From NCBI RefSeq assembly GCF_902859735.1, contig NZ_CADIJY010000001.1, positions 186,001 to 250,000 on the forward strand: DNA of 64,000 nt, in the 5' to 3' direction. Of this stretch, positions 37,695-46,751 are shown piece by piece. The position numbers and the translations under genes are program-made. Each line of letters starts with the position of its first letter. Within the stretch, counting starts at the first letter, position 1. This DNA comes from Achromobacter aegrifaciens. Its GTDB lineage: Bacteria > Pseudomonadota > Gammaproteobacteria > Burkholderiales > Burkholderiaceae_B. The notes below the pieces were generated by a model that was given only the letters and a program-made list of their open reading frames with translations, was not told the origin of the DNA and did no database searches.

Positions 37695-37730
37695 CAAAAA
37701 AGCCCGGTCCAGGTTACTGGTTCCGGGCTT
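37695..37730 (-). terminator. trp attenuator terminator
   Basis: On the minus strand AAGCCCGG (37730-37723) pairs with CCGGGCTT (37707-37700), with an inner 4-base-pair CCAG/CTGG stem and a TAAC loop, followed by a T-run. It lies between the leader peptide stop (37790) and the trpE start (37648). A smaller upstream hairpin, CTGTG/CACAG with a 4-base loop (37735-37748), could act as the pause structure. A clean antiterminator partner was not obvious by eye. Confidence 0.85.
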
Positions 37731-37789
37731 GGCTCTGTGTTTACACAGCTACGGCACTAGGCGGCATACGCGTCCAGGGCCGGGAGGGA

Positions 37790-37864
37790 TCATCGCCACC
37801 CGGAAGACAAACGCCACCAGCGCCACGAGGCGCCGAGCATTTGGTTCTGGATGGAAACGTTCAT
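37790..37864 (-). CDS. trpL: trp operon leader peptide
   Basis: A 24-codon ORF on the minus strand encoding MNVSIQNQMLG, then ASWRWWRLSSGWR, then stop. Four of the last eleven codons are TGG (residues 14, 16, 17, 23), including a WRWW cluster, and the peptide precedes the attenuator hairpin of trpE. This is the classic layout for ribosome-mediated attenuation by charged tRNA-Trp. The ATG is 43 bases after the gph stop. The ribosome site is weak (AAAG). Alternative internal ATG at residue 9. Confidence 0.87.
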   Translation of the reverse strand: MNVSIQNQMLGASWRWWRLSSGWR

Positions 37865-37906
37865 TGAGCTTTGTTCAGTATTGAATTCGCGGTGAGCCGC
37901 CGTTGT

Positions 37907-38614
37907 TCAGGAGCCTGTTTTTGCCGCGTTCTGGTTTTGATTCCAGAGCGCGACCCACTGGGCGGCGGCGACTAGCGTGTCAACTATACCATCGACATCC
38001 AGCTCGCGCACGTCCCGGCCTTCGTTGTAACCGTAAGGCACGACCAGGACCTGGGTGCCGGCGCTGCGGCCCGCCTGCGCGTCATTGACGGAATCGCCGA
38101 TGGTCACGGCTTCGTGCGGAGCGACGCCGAGCAGGTCGCAGGCATGCACCACCTGATCCGGATCGGGCTTGCGGCGCTCGCAGGTGTCGCCGCAGACCAC
38201 GGCATCGAAAAAGCCCGCCAGGCCCGTGCGTTGCAGCAGCGGCAGGGTGAATTCGGTGGGCTTGTTGGTGACGACGGCCAGCTTCAGCCCTTGCTCGCGC
38301 ATGAGCTTCAGGCCGTCGATGACGCCAGGGTAGATCTGCGCTTTTTCGCCATTGGACAGGTGGTAATGGCGATAGAAGGCGGCGCGGGCGACATCGAACT
38401 CGGCGGCGGTGGGGTCGGCCGCGTCCAGGCTGCCGGCCAGGCTGCGGCGCACCAGATTGTCCACGCCCTTGCCCACGAAGGTGGCCACCACGTCTTCGCG
38501 CAGCGGCGACATGCCCAGCTCCACGCGCATGGCGTTGGCGGCGAAGGCCAGGTCGGGAATCGAATCCAGCAGGGTGCCGTCCAGGTCCAGCAGCGCGGCG
38601 CGAAAAGCGGTCAT
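37907..38614 (-). CDS. gph: Phosphoglycolate phosphatase (HAD superfamily)
   Basis: A 235-residue HAD hydrolase dephosphorylating 2-phosphoglycolate. Motif I is LLDLDGTLLDS (nucleophile Asp), then VTNKP (motif II), KPDPDQV (motif III Lys) and IGDSVNDAQAG (motif IV). The rpe-gph-trpE order is common in betaproteobacteria and supports the Gph assignment. Its 3' end is only 43 bases from the trp leader, so the trp promoter may lie within gph or trp may be read from the rpe-gph promoter. Confidence 0.93.
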   Translation of the reverse strand: MTAFRAALLDLDGTLLDSIPDLAFAANAMRVELGMSPLREDVVATFVGKGVDNLVRRSLAGSLDAADPTAAEFDVARAAFYRHYHLSNGEKAQIYPGVIDGLKLMREQGLKLAVVTNKPTEFTLPLLQRTGLAGFFDAVVCGDTCERRKPDPDQVVHACDLLGVAPHEAVTIGDSVNDAQAGRSAGTQVLVVPYGYNEGRDVRELDVDGIVDTLVAAAQWVALWNQNQNAAKTGS

Positions 38615-38629
38615 GTCGGTTCCCGGAGC

Positions 38630-39334
38630 TTAGATGGCGGTGGTTTCGCCGATGGCGATCTGTTCGCGCATGGACTTGATGATGCCGGCATAGTCCGGCT
38701 TGCCGAAGATGGCGGAGCCGGCCACGAAGGTATCGGCGCCGGCGCGGCGGATTTCAGCGATGTTGTCGATCTTCACGCCGCCGTCGACCTGCAGCACGAT
38801 TTCCTGGCCGCCGGCCTGCGTCCAGGCGTCGATGCGCGCGCGCGCCTCGCGCAGTTTGGTCAGCGCGCCGGGGATGAAGCTCTGGCCGCCGAAGCCCGGA
38901 TTCACCGACATGATCAGGATCAGGTCGATCTTGTCCATCACGTAGTCCAGGTAGGACAGCGGGGTGGCGGGGTTGAACACCAGGCCGGCCTTACAGCCGT
39001 TTTCGCGGATCAGCGACAGCGTGCGGTCCACGTGGCGGCTGGCGTCAGGGTGGAAGCTGATGTAGTCGGCGCCGGCCTTGGCGAACATCGGCACCAGGTC
39101 GTCCACCGGTTCCACCATCAGGTGCACGTCGATCGGCACCTGGACGTGGGGGCGGATGGCCGCGCACACCATCGGGCCGATGGTCAGATTGGGGACATAG
39201 TGGTTGTCCATCACGTCCACGTGGATCCAGTCGGCGCCGGCGGCGACGACGTTGCGGACTTCCTCGCCCAGGCGGGCGAAGTCGGCCGACAGGATGCTGG
39301 GGGTGATGCGGGTGGAAGCCTGTTGGGTAGACAT
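38630..39334 (-). CDS. rpe: Ribulose-phosphate 3-epimerase
   Basis: A 234-residue TIM-barrel enzyme of the pentose phosphate pathway. Motifs: [35 protein letters not shown] with metal-binding His/Asp, [19 protein letters not shown] and [12 protein letters not shown]. The ATG at 39334 is preferred because it gives the normal N-terminus; an in-frame ATG at 39358 would add 8 residues, and neither has a strong ribosome site. It lies 15 bases before gph and diverges from apaG. Confidence 0.95.
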   Translation of the reverse strand: MSTQQASTRITPSILSADFARLGEEVRNVVAAGADWIHVDVMDNHYVPNLTIGPMVCAAIRPHVQVPIDVHLMVEPVDDLVPMFAKAGADYISFHPDASRHVDRTLSLIRENGCKAGLVFNPATPLSYLDYVMDKIDLILIMSVNPGFGGQSFIPGALTKLREARARIDAWTQAGGQEIVLQVDGGVKIDNIAEIRRAGADTFVAGSAIFGKPDYAGIIKSMREQIAIGETTAI

Positions 39335-39487
39335 GATGTTCGGGATCGGGGAGGGCATAATGTGCCATTATTGCAGTTTGAGGCGCGGTACCGGGAATGG
39401 CCCGGCCCGGCGGGTCCGGGAACCGCGTCTTTTCCAGCGTCCGGCGCCGTACCACGGCCGCCCGCCAGCACCACACAGGGAAGGACT

Positions 39488-39862
39488 GTGAAACCTTACG
39501 ACCTGAGCGTCTCTGTCTCTCCGCGCTTCGTGCCTGAACAGTCCGATCCTGGCGAACAGCAGTTCGTGTTCGCCTATACCGTCCGCATCACCAATACCGG
39601 CGAGCATCCCGCCCAGGTGATCAGCCGCCACTGGATCATCACCGATGGCAACCAGCGCGTGCAGGAAGTGCGCGGGCTGGGCATCGTGGGCCAGCAGCCC
39701 TTGCTCGCGCCCGGCGAAACCTTCGAGTACACCAGCGGCTGTCCCCTGCCCACGCCGGTGGGCACGATGCGCGGCACCTACCACTGCGTCGGCGAGAACG
39801 GCATACCGTTCGAAGTGCCGATCTCCGAATTCGTCCTGGCCATGCCGCGTACCCTGCATTGA
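39488..39862 (+). CDS. apaG: Co2+/Mg2+ efflux-associated protein ApaG
   Basis: A 124-residue FN3-like beta-sandwich protein, the normal ApaG length. Motifs: FVFAYTVRITNTGEHPAQVISRHWIITDG and GEFFEY-like GETFEYTSGCPLPTPVGTMRGTY. The start is a GTG at 39488 after GGGAAGG; the long open frame upstream (to 38114) is antisense to rpe/gph and is rejected. The biochemical role is poorly defined. Confidence 0.94.
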   Translation: MKPYDLSVSVSPRFVPEQSDPGEQQFVFAYTVRITNTGEHPAQVISRHWIITDGNQRVQEVRGLGIVGQQPLLAPGETFEYTSGCPLPTPVGTMRGTYHCVGENGIPFEVPISEFVLAMPRTLH

Positions 39863-39900
39863 ATGGCCCGGCCATCCGTCGCACGTTTTTTCATTTGCTC

Positions 39901-41202
39901 ATGAAGCGCATTCTCAGTCTGTCCGTGCTGTCCGTATTGCTGGCGGCATGTTCCACCCCCTCTGACATTCCTCCCGACTCCGGTTCGACCGGCATCCCCG
40001 GCCCGTCCGCGCCCGCGGCCGACGGCCCGCTGGTGGTGCCGTCGCTGGCGTCCTTGCCCGATACTCCGCCGCGCGCGCTGGCTGGCAAGTACAAGGCGGC
40101 CAACTGGGCCGAGATGCCCGGCTGGACCAACGATGACCTGTCGCGCTTCTGGCCTCTGTTCCTGCGCAATTGCCGCGGCCTGATGCGGCCGACCAGCGGC
40201 AACCTGGCCGCGCCCGCGCGCGCCACGCCGCGGGCCTGGCAGCCGGTCTGCGCGGCCGCCGCGGATCCGTCCCGCGCGCCTGCCGCGGGCGATGGCGAGG
40301 GCGTGCGCCGCTTCCTGCAGACCTATCTGCAGCCCTGGCGTCTGAACGCCGCCGACGGCAAGCCGGCCACCAACATCGTGACAGGCTATTACGAGCCCCT
40401 GGTGCGCGGCTCGCGCCGCCAGGGCGGCAGCCATCAGTGGCCGCTGTACACCGTGCCCGCGGACCTGCTGACCATCGACCTGGGCTCGATCTATCCGGAA
40501 CTGGCGGGCAAGCGCGTGCGCGGCAAGCTGGACGGCAAGCGGGTGGTGCCTTATGACTCGCGCGCCGCCATCGAGTCCTCCGGCCGGCGTCCGCCTGTGC
40601 TGGTGTGGGTGGATGACCCCGTCGACAACTTCTTCCTGCAGGTGCAGGGCTCGGGCCGCGTGCAGCTGACCGACGGCCCCGATTCCGGCAAGACCATCCG
40701 CGTGGCCTATGCCGACCACAACGGCCAGCCTTACGCCTCCATCGGCCGCTGGCTGATCGACCGCGGCGAGTTGTCGGCCGACCAGGCTTCCATGCAGAAC
40801 ATCCGCGCCTGGGCCCAGCGCAATCCCAAGCGCGTGCCGGAAATGCTCAACGCTAACCCGGCGGTGGTGTTCTTCCGCGAAGAGGCGGTAGTCGATCCGG
40901 AACAAGGTCCCAAGGGCGCCTACGCGGTGCCGCTGGCCCCCATGCGTTCGATCGCGGTCGACGCGGGTTTCGTGCCGCTGGGCACGCCGGTGTTCCTGGC
41001 CACGACCTATCCGGCGTCCGACCGGCCGCTGCAGCGCCTGGTGCTGGCCCAGGACACGGGCACGGCCATCCGCGGCGCCGCGCGCGCCGACTTCTATTGG
41101 GGCTACGGCGACGACGCCGGCCAGCAGGCCGGCCGCATGAAGCAACGCGGCCAGATGTGGGTGCTGTGGCCGAAACAGGCTGGGGAGCCGAGCGCAAGAT
41201 GA
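39901..41202 (+). CDS. mltA: Membrane-bound lytic murein transglycosylase A
   Basis: A 433-residue lipoprotein cleaving peptidoglycan glycan strands. Signal peptide MKRILSLSVLSVLLAAC has a lipobox with Cys17. The MltA domain shows TGYYEPLVRGSRRQGG, and the 3D domain has the catalytic Asp near DTGTAIRGAARADFYWGYG. The ATG at 39901 places the lipobox correctly; the in-frame ATG at 39859 would add 14 residues before the signal peptide. It overlaps the next gene by ATGA. Confidence 0.95.
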   Translation: MKRILSLSVLSVLLAACSTPSDIPPDSGSTGIPGPSAPAADGPLVVPSLASLPDTPPRALAGKYKAANWAEMPGWTNDDLSRFWPLFLRNCRGLMRPTSGNLAAPARATPRAWQPVCAAAADPSRAPAAGDGEGVRRFLQTYLQPWRLNAADGKPATNIVTGYYEPLVRGSRRQGGSHQWPLYTVPADLLTIDLGSIYPELAGKRVRGKLDGKRVVPYDSRAAIESSGRRPPVLVWVDDPVDNFFLQVQGSGRVQLTDGPDSGKTIRVAYADHNGQPYASIGRWLIDRGELSADQASMQNIRAWAQRNPKRVPEMLNANPAVVFFREEAVVDPEQGPKGAYAVPLAPMRSIAVDAGFVPLGTPVFLATTYPASDRPLQRLVLAQDTGTAIRGAARADFYWGYGDDAGQQAGRMKQRGQMWVLWPKQAGEPSAR

Positions 41203-42368
41203 GCCATCAGATCGTCGTTTGCGGGGCCGGCATCGTCGGCCTGTCCACTGCCCTGGCGCTGGCCCGCCGCGGCCAGCGCGTGGCCGTGCTGGCGCCGCGC
41301 GCCAGCGTGCCGCCGGCCGATCCCGACCGCTACCACCCGCGCGTCTATGCCATTTCGCCCGCCAGCCAGCGTTTCCTGGCCGAGCTCGGCGTGTGGGACG
41401 CCATGCCCGCGTCCCGGCTGACGCCGGTCAACGCCATGGAAATCCACGGCGACGCCGACGGCCAGGTGAACCTGAGCGCCTGGCAGGCGGCGCTGCCGCA
41501 GCTGGCCTGGATCGTCGAGTCCGGCGAAATCGAGCGCGTGCTGATCCAGGCGGTCCGCATGTTCGGCATCCCGTGGCTGGAGGACCGCTGCACGGGTTAC
41601 CGCGACGGCGCCATCGGCACCGAAAGCGGCGCGCGCATCGAGGCCGAGCTGTTCGTGGGCGCCGATGGCGCGGCGTCGCCGCTGCGCGAGGCCGCCGGCC
41701 TGAAGCATGAATCCGTGTCCTACGACGACACGGGCCTGGTGGTGCACCTGGACGCTGAGCGTCCGCACCAGGGCACCGCTTTCCAGTGGTTCCGAGACGA
41801 CGGCGTGCTGGCCCTGCTGCCGCTGCCCGATACCTCTGCCGGTCCGCAGGTTTCCATGGTCTGGTCCATGCGCACCGAGCTGGCCCAGGCGCTGCTGGCC
41901 CTGCCGCCCGAGGAGCAGGCCGCTCGCCTCGAAACCCTGCTGGCCGACGCCGCCGAAGGCCGCCTGGGCGCGCTGAAGGTCCGCAGCAAGCTGCATGGCT
42001 TTCCCTTGACGCTGGAGCGCGCCCAGATGGTTGCGCCGGGTATCGCGCTGGCGGGCGACGCGGCCCACCGCCTGCACCCGCTGGCGGGCCAGGGGCTGAA
42101 CCTGGGCCTGGGCGACGTCGAGGCGCTGGCCCGCGTGGTCGCGGGCCGCGAAGCCTATCGCTCGGCGGGCGACCTGCGCGTGCTGCACCGCTACCAGCGC
42201 GCGCGCGCCGAGCCGGTGCTGGCCATGCGCCTGGCCACTGACGGCTTGCACAAGCTGTTCGCGTCGCGGGCGACGCCGCTGGTCTGGCTGCGCAATGCCG
42301 GCATGCACTGGGTAGAGCGGGCGCCTTTGATCAAGCGCCGCCTGATAACCGGGGCCTCGGCCAACTAG
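41199..42368 (+). CDS. UbiH/UbiF-family FAD-dependent monooxygenase
   Basis: A 389-residue flavoprotein hydroxylase. The FAD Rossmann motif VVCGAGIVGLSTALALARRG is near residue 5, the ribityl/pyrophosphate motif GADGAASPLREAAG near residue 150, and GDAAHRLHPLAGQGLNLGLGDVEAL near residue 285 is diagnostic of UbiH/VisC-type enzymes. It probably hydroxylates a ubiquinone precursor ring; which position (C4, C5 or C6) cannot be decided here. Start coupled to the mltA stop by ATGA. Confidence 0.9.
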   Translation: MSHQIVVCGAGIVGLSTALALARRGQRVAVLAPRASVPPADPDRYHPRVYAISPASQRFLAELGVWDAMPASRLTPVNAMEIHGDADGQVNLSAWQAALPQLAWIVESGEIERVLIQAVRMFGIPWLEDRCTGYRDGAIGTESGARIEAELFVGADGAASPLREAAGLKHESVSYDDTGLVVHLDAERPHQGTAFQWFRDDGVLALLPLPDTSAGPQVSMVWSMRTELAQALLALPPEEQAARLETLLADAAEGRLGALKVRSKLHGFPLTLERAQMVAPGIALAGDAAHRLHPLAGQGLNLGLGDVEALARVVAGREAYRSAGDLRVLHRYQRARAEPVLAMRLATDGLHKLFASRATPLVWLRNAGMHWVERAPLIKRRLITGASAN

Positions 42369-42510
42369 GGCCGGATCCGTCCCGCGGAACCTCGCCCGCG
42401 GGCGGATTGTCTGATCCTTAGGGGGAGCCTGCCCGCAGACCGGATTCGCCCAGGCGCGGATCGGTTACCCTTTCCGCACAAGAACACGATAGATGAGTAC
42501 AGGAGTACCG

Positions 42511-43308
42511 ATGAATTTCCGCATATCCGCCACCTTGGCGGCTTGTTTCCTGGCCGCGGGCCTGGGCATGTCCGCCGGCGCGGCGGCCCAGGGCGACAAG
42601 TCTGTCTCCACCCAGTCCGTGGGGCAGCCCGCCAAGGGCGACAAGAGCCACTCCACCACCCAGGTGGCGCCGGCCGATCCCGTGGCGGACGCGGTCAAGG
42701 AGCGTTTCCGCCAGCGTTTCGACGGCATGGACGTCACGGCCGTGCGCCGCACGCCCTACGGCCTGTTCGAAGTGCAGCTGGGCATGGACCTCATCTACAC
42801 GGATGAAAAAGTGACGTGGGTCATGGAAGGTCCGCTGATCGACGCCATGACGCGCCGCGACGTCACCCGCGAAACGCAGGAACGCCTGAGCGCCGTGTCG
42901 TTCGACCAGTTGCCGCTGGATCTCGCCATCAAGCAGGTCAAGGGCGACGGTTCGCGCAAGGTCGCGATCTTCGAAGACCCCAACTGCGGCTACTGCAAGC
43001 AATTGCGCAAGACGCTGGAAAACGTCGACAACATCACCGTCTACACCTTCCTCTATCCCATCCTGTCGCCCGATTCCAAGGACAAGGTGCGCGATGTGTG
43101 GTGCTCGAAGGACCCGGGCGCCACCTGGGATGACTGGATGCTGCGCGGCAAGAAGCCCGCCACCGCCAATTGCGACGTGCCCGAGGACAAGCTGCTGGCC
43201 TTGGGCCAGAAGCTGATGGTGCGCGGCACGCCGACCACGTTCTTTGCAGATGGCTCGCGCGTCAGCGGCGCCTTGCCGCTGGAGCAATTCAAAGCCCGCT
43301 TGAACTGA
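42511..43308 (+). CDS. DsbC-family thiol:disulfide isomerase, periplasmic
   Basis: A 265-residue protein with a signal peptide (residues 1-27), an N-terminal DsbC/G-like domain and a thioredoxin-fold catalytic domain containing CGYC (Cys159-Cys162). The cis-Pro is in VRGTPTTFFADG. It reshuffles wrong disulfides in periplasmic proteins. ATG 42511 is chosen because ACAGGAG lies 7 bases upstream. A Ser/Thr/Lys-rich linker (about residues 28-55) precedes the dimerisation domain. The name dsbC is likely but DsbG cannot be excluded. Confidence 0.92.
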   Translation: MNFRISATLAACFLAAGLGMSAGAAAQGDKSVSTQSVGQPAKGDKSHSTTQVAPADPVADAVKERFRQRFDGMDVTAVRRTPYGLFEVQLGMDLIYTDEKVTWVMEGPLIDAMTRRDVTRETQERLSAVSFDQLPLDLAIKQVKGDGSRKVAIFEDPNCGYCKQLRKTLENVDNITVYTFLYPILSPDSKDKVRDVWCSKDPGATWDDWMLRGKKPATANCDVPEDKLLALGQKLMVRGTPTTFFADGSRVSGALPLEQFKARLN

Positions 43309-43369
43309 CCGGCGCGCGGCGCCGGCCGGGAGGCTGGCGCCACAGGCGCCAAGCCCCCGGAGACAGCTT

Positions 43370-44326
43370 TTGAAAATCGCAATACTCGACGATTACCACG
43401 ACGTAGCCAAGCGCTATGCGGATTGGACCTCGCTGGGCGGTGACGCCGAGGTGCAGATCTTCAACAACTTCATTCCCGAAGAACAGGTCGAGCCCACGCT
43501 TGAACCCTACGACGTGATTGTCGCCATGCGCGAGCGCACGCCGTTCCCCGCGGAGCGGATCCGCGCCCTGCCGAACCTGCGCCTGCTGGTCACCACCGGC
43601 ATGCGCAACAACGCCATCGACATGCGGGCCTGCGCCGAGCAGGGCATCATCGTCTGCGGCGCGCCCGGCAGCGCCGACGCCAACACCGCCACGGCCGAAC
43701 TGGCCTGGGCGCACATCCTGGGCCTGTTCAAGCACCTGCCGGCCGAAGACGCGGCCATGCGCCGCGGCATGTGGCAGACGGCCATGCCTGAACCATTGGC
43801 AGGCAAGCGCCTGGGCGTGCTGGGCCTGGGCAAGCTGGGCGCGGCGGTCGCCAAGGCAGGCCTGGCCTTCGGCATGGACGTGGTGGCCTGGAGCCCCAAC
43901 CTGACCGACGAGCGCGCCGAGGCGGCGGGCGTGAAGCGGGTGGACAAGCACGAACTCTTCGCCACGTCCGACGTGGTCAGCCTGCATCTGATCCTGTCCG
44001 AGCGCAGCCGCCATGTGGTCGACGCGGCCGCGCTGGCCGCGATGAAACCGACCGCGTACCTGGTCAACACTTCGCGCGCCGGCCTGGTGGACCAGGAAGC
44101 CTTGATGGACGCGCTGGTGAAGTTCCGCATCGCCGGCGCCGGCCTGGACGTCTATCCCGAAGAGCCGCTGTCGCCCACGGATTCCGTGCGGGACCTGGAC
44201 AACGTGATCCTGACGCCGCACCTGGGCTACGTCAGCCGCGAGAACTTCGAAGCCTTCTATCAGAATGCGCTGGAAGCGGTGAAGGCGTGGAAAGCCGGCA
44301 AGCCCATCCGCGTGCTGAACGCGTAG
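43370..44326 (+). CDS. D-2-hydroxyacid dehydrogenase family protein
   Basis: A 318-residue NAD(P)-dependent dehydrogenase. The NAD motif LGVLGLGKLGAAVAKAG is in the central Rossmann domain, Arg in LVNTSRAGLVD, Glu in EEPL and the catalytic His in ILTPHLGY. Family reduces 2-keto acids to D-2-hydroxy acids; the substrate (phosphoglycerate, glyoxylate, hydroxypyruvate) is undetermined. Start is a TTG at 43370 with CGGAGA upstream. Followed by a strong terminator. Confidence 0.9.
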   Translation: MKIAILDDYHDVAKRYADWTSLGGDAEVQIFNNFIPEEQVEPTLEPYDVIVAMRERTPFPAERIRALPNLRLLVTTGMRNNAIDMRACAEQGIIVCGAPGSADANTATAELAWAHILGLFKHLPAEDAAMRRGMWQTAMPEPLAGKRLGVLGLGKLGAAVAKAGLAFGMDVVAWSPNLTDERAEAAGVKRVDKHELFATSDVVSLHLILSERSRHVVDAAALAAMKPTAYLVNTSRAGLVDQEALMDALVKFRIAGAGLDVYPEEPLSPTDSVRDLDNVILTPHLGYVSRENFEAFYQNALEAVKAWKAGKPIRVLNA

Positions 44327-44344
44327 GCGTAGCGCCTGCAAATG

Positions 44345-44372
44345 AAAAAGGCTGCGCAGGGCAGCCTTTTTC
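44345..44372. terminator. Bidirectional rho-independent terminator
   Basis: Stem AAAAGGCTGC / GCAGCCTTTT with a GCAGG-type loop, A-run on the left and T-run on the right, between the convergent dehydrogenase and ttcA genes. Serves both. Confidence 0.9.
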
Positions 44373-44389
44373 ATTTCTGCGCGCAGTTT

Positions 44390-45358
44390 TCAGCTGCGCG
44401 TGAACGTCACCTTCTTTTCGACAATGGCGCCGGGCTCCAGCGCTTGCGGCGTATCGCCACAGGCTTCGCCAGCATCTTCCTGCGGATCCTCGGCGTCGAA
44501 CGCCGTGTCGCCATTGGCGTCCGGCTGGCCAGTAGGCTTCAAACCCACGAAGTCGAACAGGTCGCGGTCCATCAAGTGCGAAGGCACCACGCGCGACAGC
44601 GCGTTGAACACGTTCCACGAGCGGCCCGGATGCTGCTTGTCCCATTCCTTGATCATGCGGCCCACTTCCTTGCGCTTCAGGTTCTCTTGCGAACCGCAGA
44701 GATTGCAGGGAATGATGGGGAACTGCTTGAGCTCCGCGTAGGCGATCAGGTCGGTTTCCGGCACATAGGCCAGGGGGCGGATCACCGTGTGGCGGCCGTC
44801 ATCGGACACCAGCTTGGGCGGCATGCCCTTGGCCTTGCCGCCGTAGAACAGGTTCAGGAAGAACGTGCCCAGGATGTCGTCGCGGTGATGGCCCAGCGCG
44901 ATCTTGGTCGCGCCCAGTTCAGAGGCGACGCGGTACAGGATGCCGCGGCGCAGGCGCGAACAGAGCGAGCACATGGTCTTGCCCTCTTCCAGCACGCGCG
45001 TGACGATGGAATACGTATCCTGCGTCTCGATGTGGAAGGGCACGCCCAGTTCCGTCAGGTACTGCGGCAGTATGTGGTCGGGAAAGCCCGGCTGCTTCTG
45101 GTCCAGGTTGACCGCGATCAGCTCGAACTTGAAGGGGGCGCGCTTCTGCAGCTGCAGCAGGATGTCCAGGAGCGCGTAGGAATCCTTGCCGCCCGACAGG
45201 CAGACCATGACGCGGTCGCCTGCTTCGATCATGTTGTAGTCGGACAGGGCGCGCGTGGTTTCGCGGGCCAGGCGCTTGGTCAGCTTGTTGCCTTCGTGGC
45301 GGGCCTTTTCTTCGGCCTCGGTGCGAAAGCGCACCTCAGGGGTAGCGATATCGTTCAT
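44390..45358 (-). CDS. ttcA: tRNA 2-thiocytidine(32) synthetase TtcA
   Basis: A 322-residue ATP pyrophosphatase that thiolates C32 of some tRNAs. PP-loop [13 protein letters not shown] is near residue 58; the CxxC pairs [10 protein letters not shown] and [13 protein letters not shown] supply the Fe-S ligands. The ATG at 45358 gives the normal N-terminus [11 protein letters not shown]; the extension to 45526 runs through folB. The acidic C-terminal tail (about 45 residues) is longer than the core needs. Lies 2 bases after folB. Confidence 0.95.
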   Translation of the reverse strand: MNDIATPEVRFRTEAEEKARHEGNKLTKRLARETTRALSDYNMIEAGDRVMVCLSGGKDSYALLDILLQLQKRAPFKFELIAVNLDQKQPGFPDHILPQYLTELGVPFHIETQDTYSIVTRVLEEGKTMCSLCSRLRRGILYRVASELGATKIALGHHRDDILGTFFLNLFYGGKAKGMPPKLVSDDGRHTVIRPLAYVPETDLIAYAELKQFPIIPCNLCGSQENLKRKEVGRMIKEWDKQHPGRSWNVFNALSRVVPSHLMDRDLFDFVGLKPTGQPDANGDTAFDAEDPQEDAGEACGDTPQALEPGAIVEKKVTFTRS

Positions 45359-45360
45359 GG

Positions 45361-45720
45361 TCAACGCGTGATCTGGATTTCCACGCCTACCGCCGCGCAG
45401 TCGGAAAAGGCCATGGGCTTGCTGATGCGCAGGCGCAGCGCGCGGATTTCCTGGAAGTCGGCCAGCAGGCGCGCCGCGACCTGCTCCGACAGGGTTTCGA
45501 TCAGGTTCACGTGCGCCTGCGTGCATTCTTCCACGATGGCCTCGCGCAGCCGGCGGTAGTCCAGCACGCTGTGGATGTCGTGGTCGTCGACCGAGCGCTG
45601 GATGTCCACGTCGAAGTCGGCGTCGACATGCAGGGGCTGGGTGGCGCGGCGCTCGTGCTCGAGGATGCCGATGCGGGCGTCGAGCGCAAGCCCGGAAAGA
45701 ATGATGCGGCGTGTAGGCAT
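45361..45720 (-). CDS. folB: Dihydroneopterin aldolase
   Basis: A 119-residue tunnelling-fold enzyme of folate synthesis, splitting dihydroneopterin into 6-hydroxymethyl-dihydropterin and glycolaldehyde. Motifs: [26 protein letters not shown] with the pterin-site Glu, [12 protein letters not shown], and [17 protein letters not shown] with the catalytic Lys. The ATG at 45720 gives the family's length; the open frame continues upstream to 46278 but is antisense to the flavoprotein gene. Confidence 0.94.
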   Translation of the reverse strand: MPTRRIILSGLALDARIGILEHERRATQPLHVDADFDVDIQRSVDDHDIHSVLDYRRLREAIVEECTQAHVNLIETLSEQVAARLLADFQEIRALRLRISKPMAFSDCAAVGVEIQITR

Positions 45721-45844
45721 GATGAAAACCTGGGTGGGGTAGCCCGGAATTGTAAGGCGACAGCGGAACGGGGGCGGCGCGCTGGCTACAATCCGGCCAT
45801 GTCCGGGCGTCCGTGAGGCGCCGGCGCAGTCAATAAGGGGTGAA

Positions 45845-46747
45845 ATGCAACAGATGCACGATTCGGTCATTGTAGGCGGCGGCCCGGCCGGCGCTTCCTG
45901 CGCCCTGTGGTTGGCGCGCCTGGGCCTGTCCCCGCTATTGGTCGAGGCTGGCCCCCGGTTGGGCGGGTTGGGCAATGACAATCCCTTCGCTGACGACTGG
46001 ATCGCCGTGCTGCCGGGCGTGACCGGACAGCAGGTGGCTGCCAACATCGACGCCAGCGTGCGCGCGGCCGGCGTGCCGCTGCGCCTGGAAACCCGCGTAA
46101 CCGGGGTGCGTCCCTGCAAAGGCGGCATCGAGGCGACGCTGGCAGACGCAGACGGCGCCGAATCCCTGGTGCGCGGGCGCACCCTGGTGATCGCCTCGGG
46201 CGTGCGCGCCAAGGGGCTGCCGGACCACCCGCCGGGCGCATCCTGGCCCGGCGGGCTGATCGGCCCGGGCTCGCCCATCGTGGCGCAGGACTATTCGGGC
46301 CTGTCGGTGGCGGTGCTGGGCGGGGGCGACAACGCCTTCGAAAACTACGTTTACGTGCGCAACCGCGGCGCCCGCAGCGTGCATCTCTATGCCCGCAGCG
46401 TCCGCGCCCAACAGCAATGGGTGACGCGCGCCGGCCGCGAAGGCGTGCATATCGGCCCATACAAGGTGGACCCCGCCACCCGCAGCGTGGACGGCAAGCA
46501 GTACGACCTGATCCTGGTCTTCTACGGCTGGGAGCCTCAGGCCGGCTTTGCCGACAGCCTGCACCTGGCCCGCGACGAGCGCGGCTACATCCGCACGGAC
46601 TTCGCCACCGCCGAGACCAGCGTGCCCGACATCTACGCCGTGGGCGAGGTGGCGCACCGCATGCATCCCTGCGTGGTGACCTCCATGGCCGACGGCGTGG
46701 TCGCGGCCAAGGCCATCCAGCGCCGTTGGGAGCGCGGCGCGGACTAG
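45845..46747 (+). CDS. FAD/NAD(P)-dependent oxidoreductase, thioredoxin-reductase-like
   Basis: A 300-residue flavoprotein with the FAD motif SVIVGGGPAGASCALWLARLG, a second nucleotide motif VAVLGGGDNAFENYVYVRNRG and the FAD-binding end VPDIYAVGEVAHRM. It has the TrxR/FNR layout but no CxxC active site between the domains, so it is not a thioredoxin reductase. It may be a ferredoxin- or flavodoxin-NADP reductase-type enzyme or reduce an unknown partner. Convergent with the PcaD-like gene, 4 bases between stops. Confidence 0.87.
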   Translation: MQQMHDSVIVGGGPAGASCALWLARLGLSPLLVEAGPRLGGLGNDNPFADDWIAVLPGVTGQQVAANIDASVRAAGVPLRLETRVTGVRPCKGGIEATLADADGAESLVRGRTLVIASGVRAKGLPDHPPGASWPGGLIGPGSPIVAQDYSGLSVAVLGGGDNAFENYVYVRNRGARSVHLYARSVRAQQQWVTRAGREGVHIGPYKVDPATRSVDGKQYDLILVFYGWEPQAGFADSLHLARDERGYIRTDFATAETSVPDIYAVGEVAHRMHPCVVTSMADGVVAAKAIQRRWERGAD

Positions 46748-46751
46748 CTCT

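Noticed and set aside
37907-39862. Long open frame on the plus strand opposite gph and rpe joining apaG
   Set aside because: Antisense to two clear enzymes; apaG starts at a GTG with its own ribosome site at 39488.
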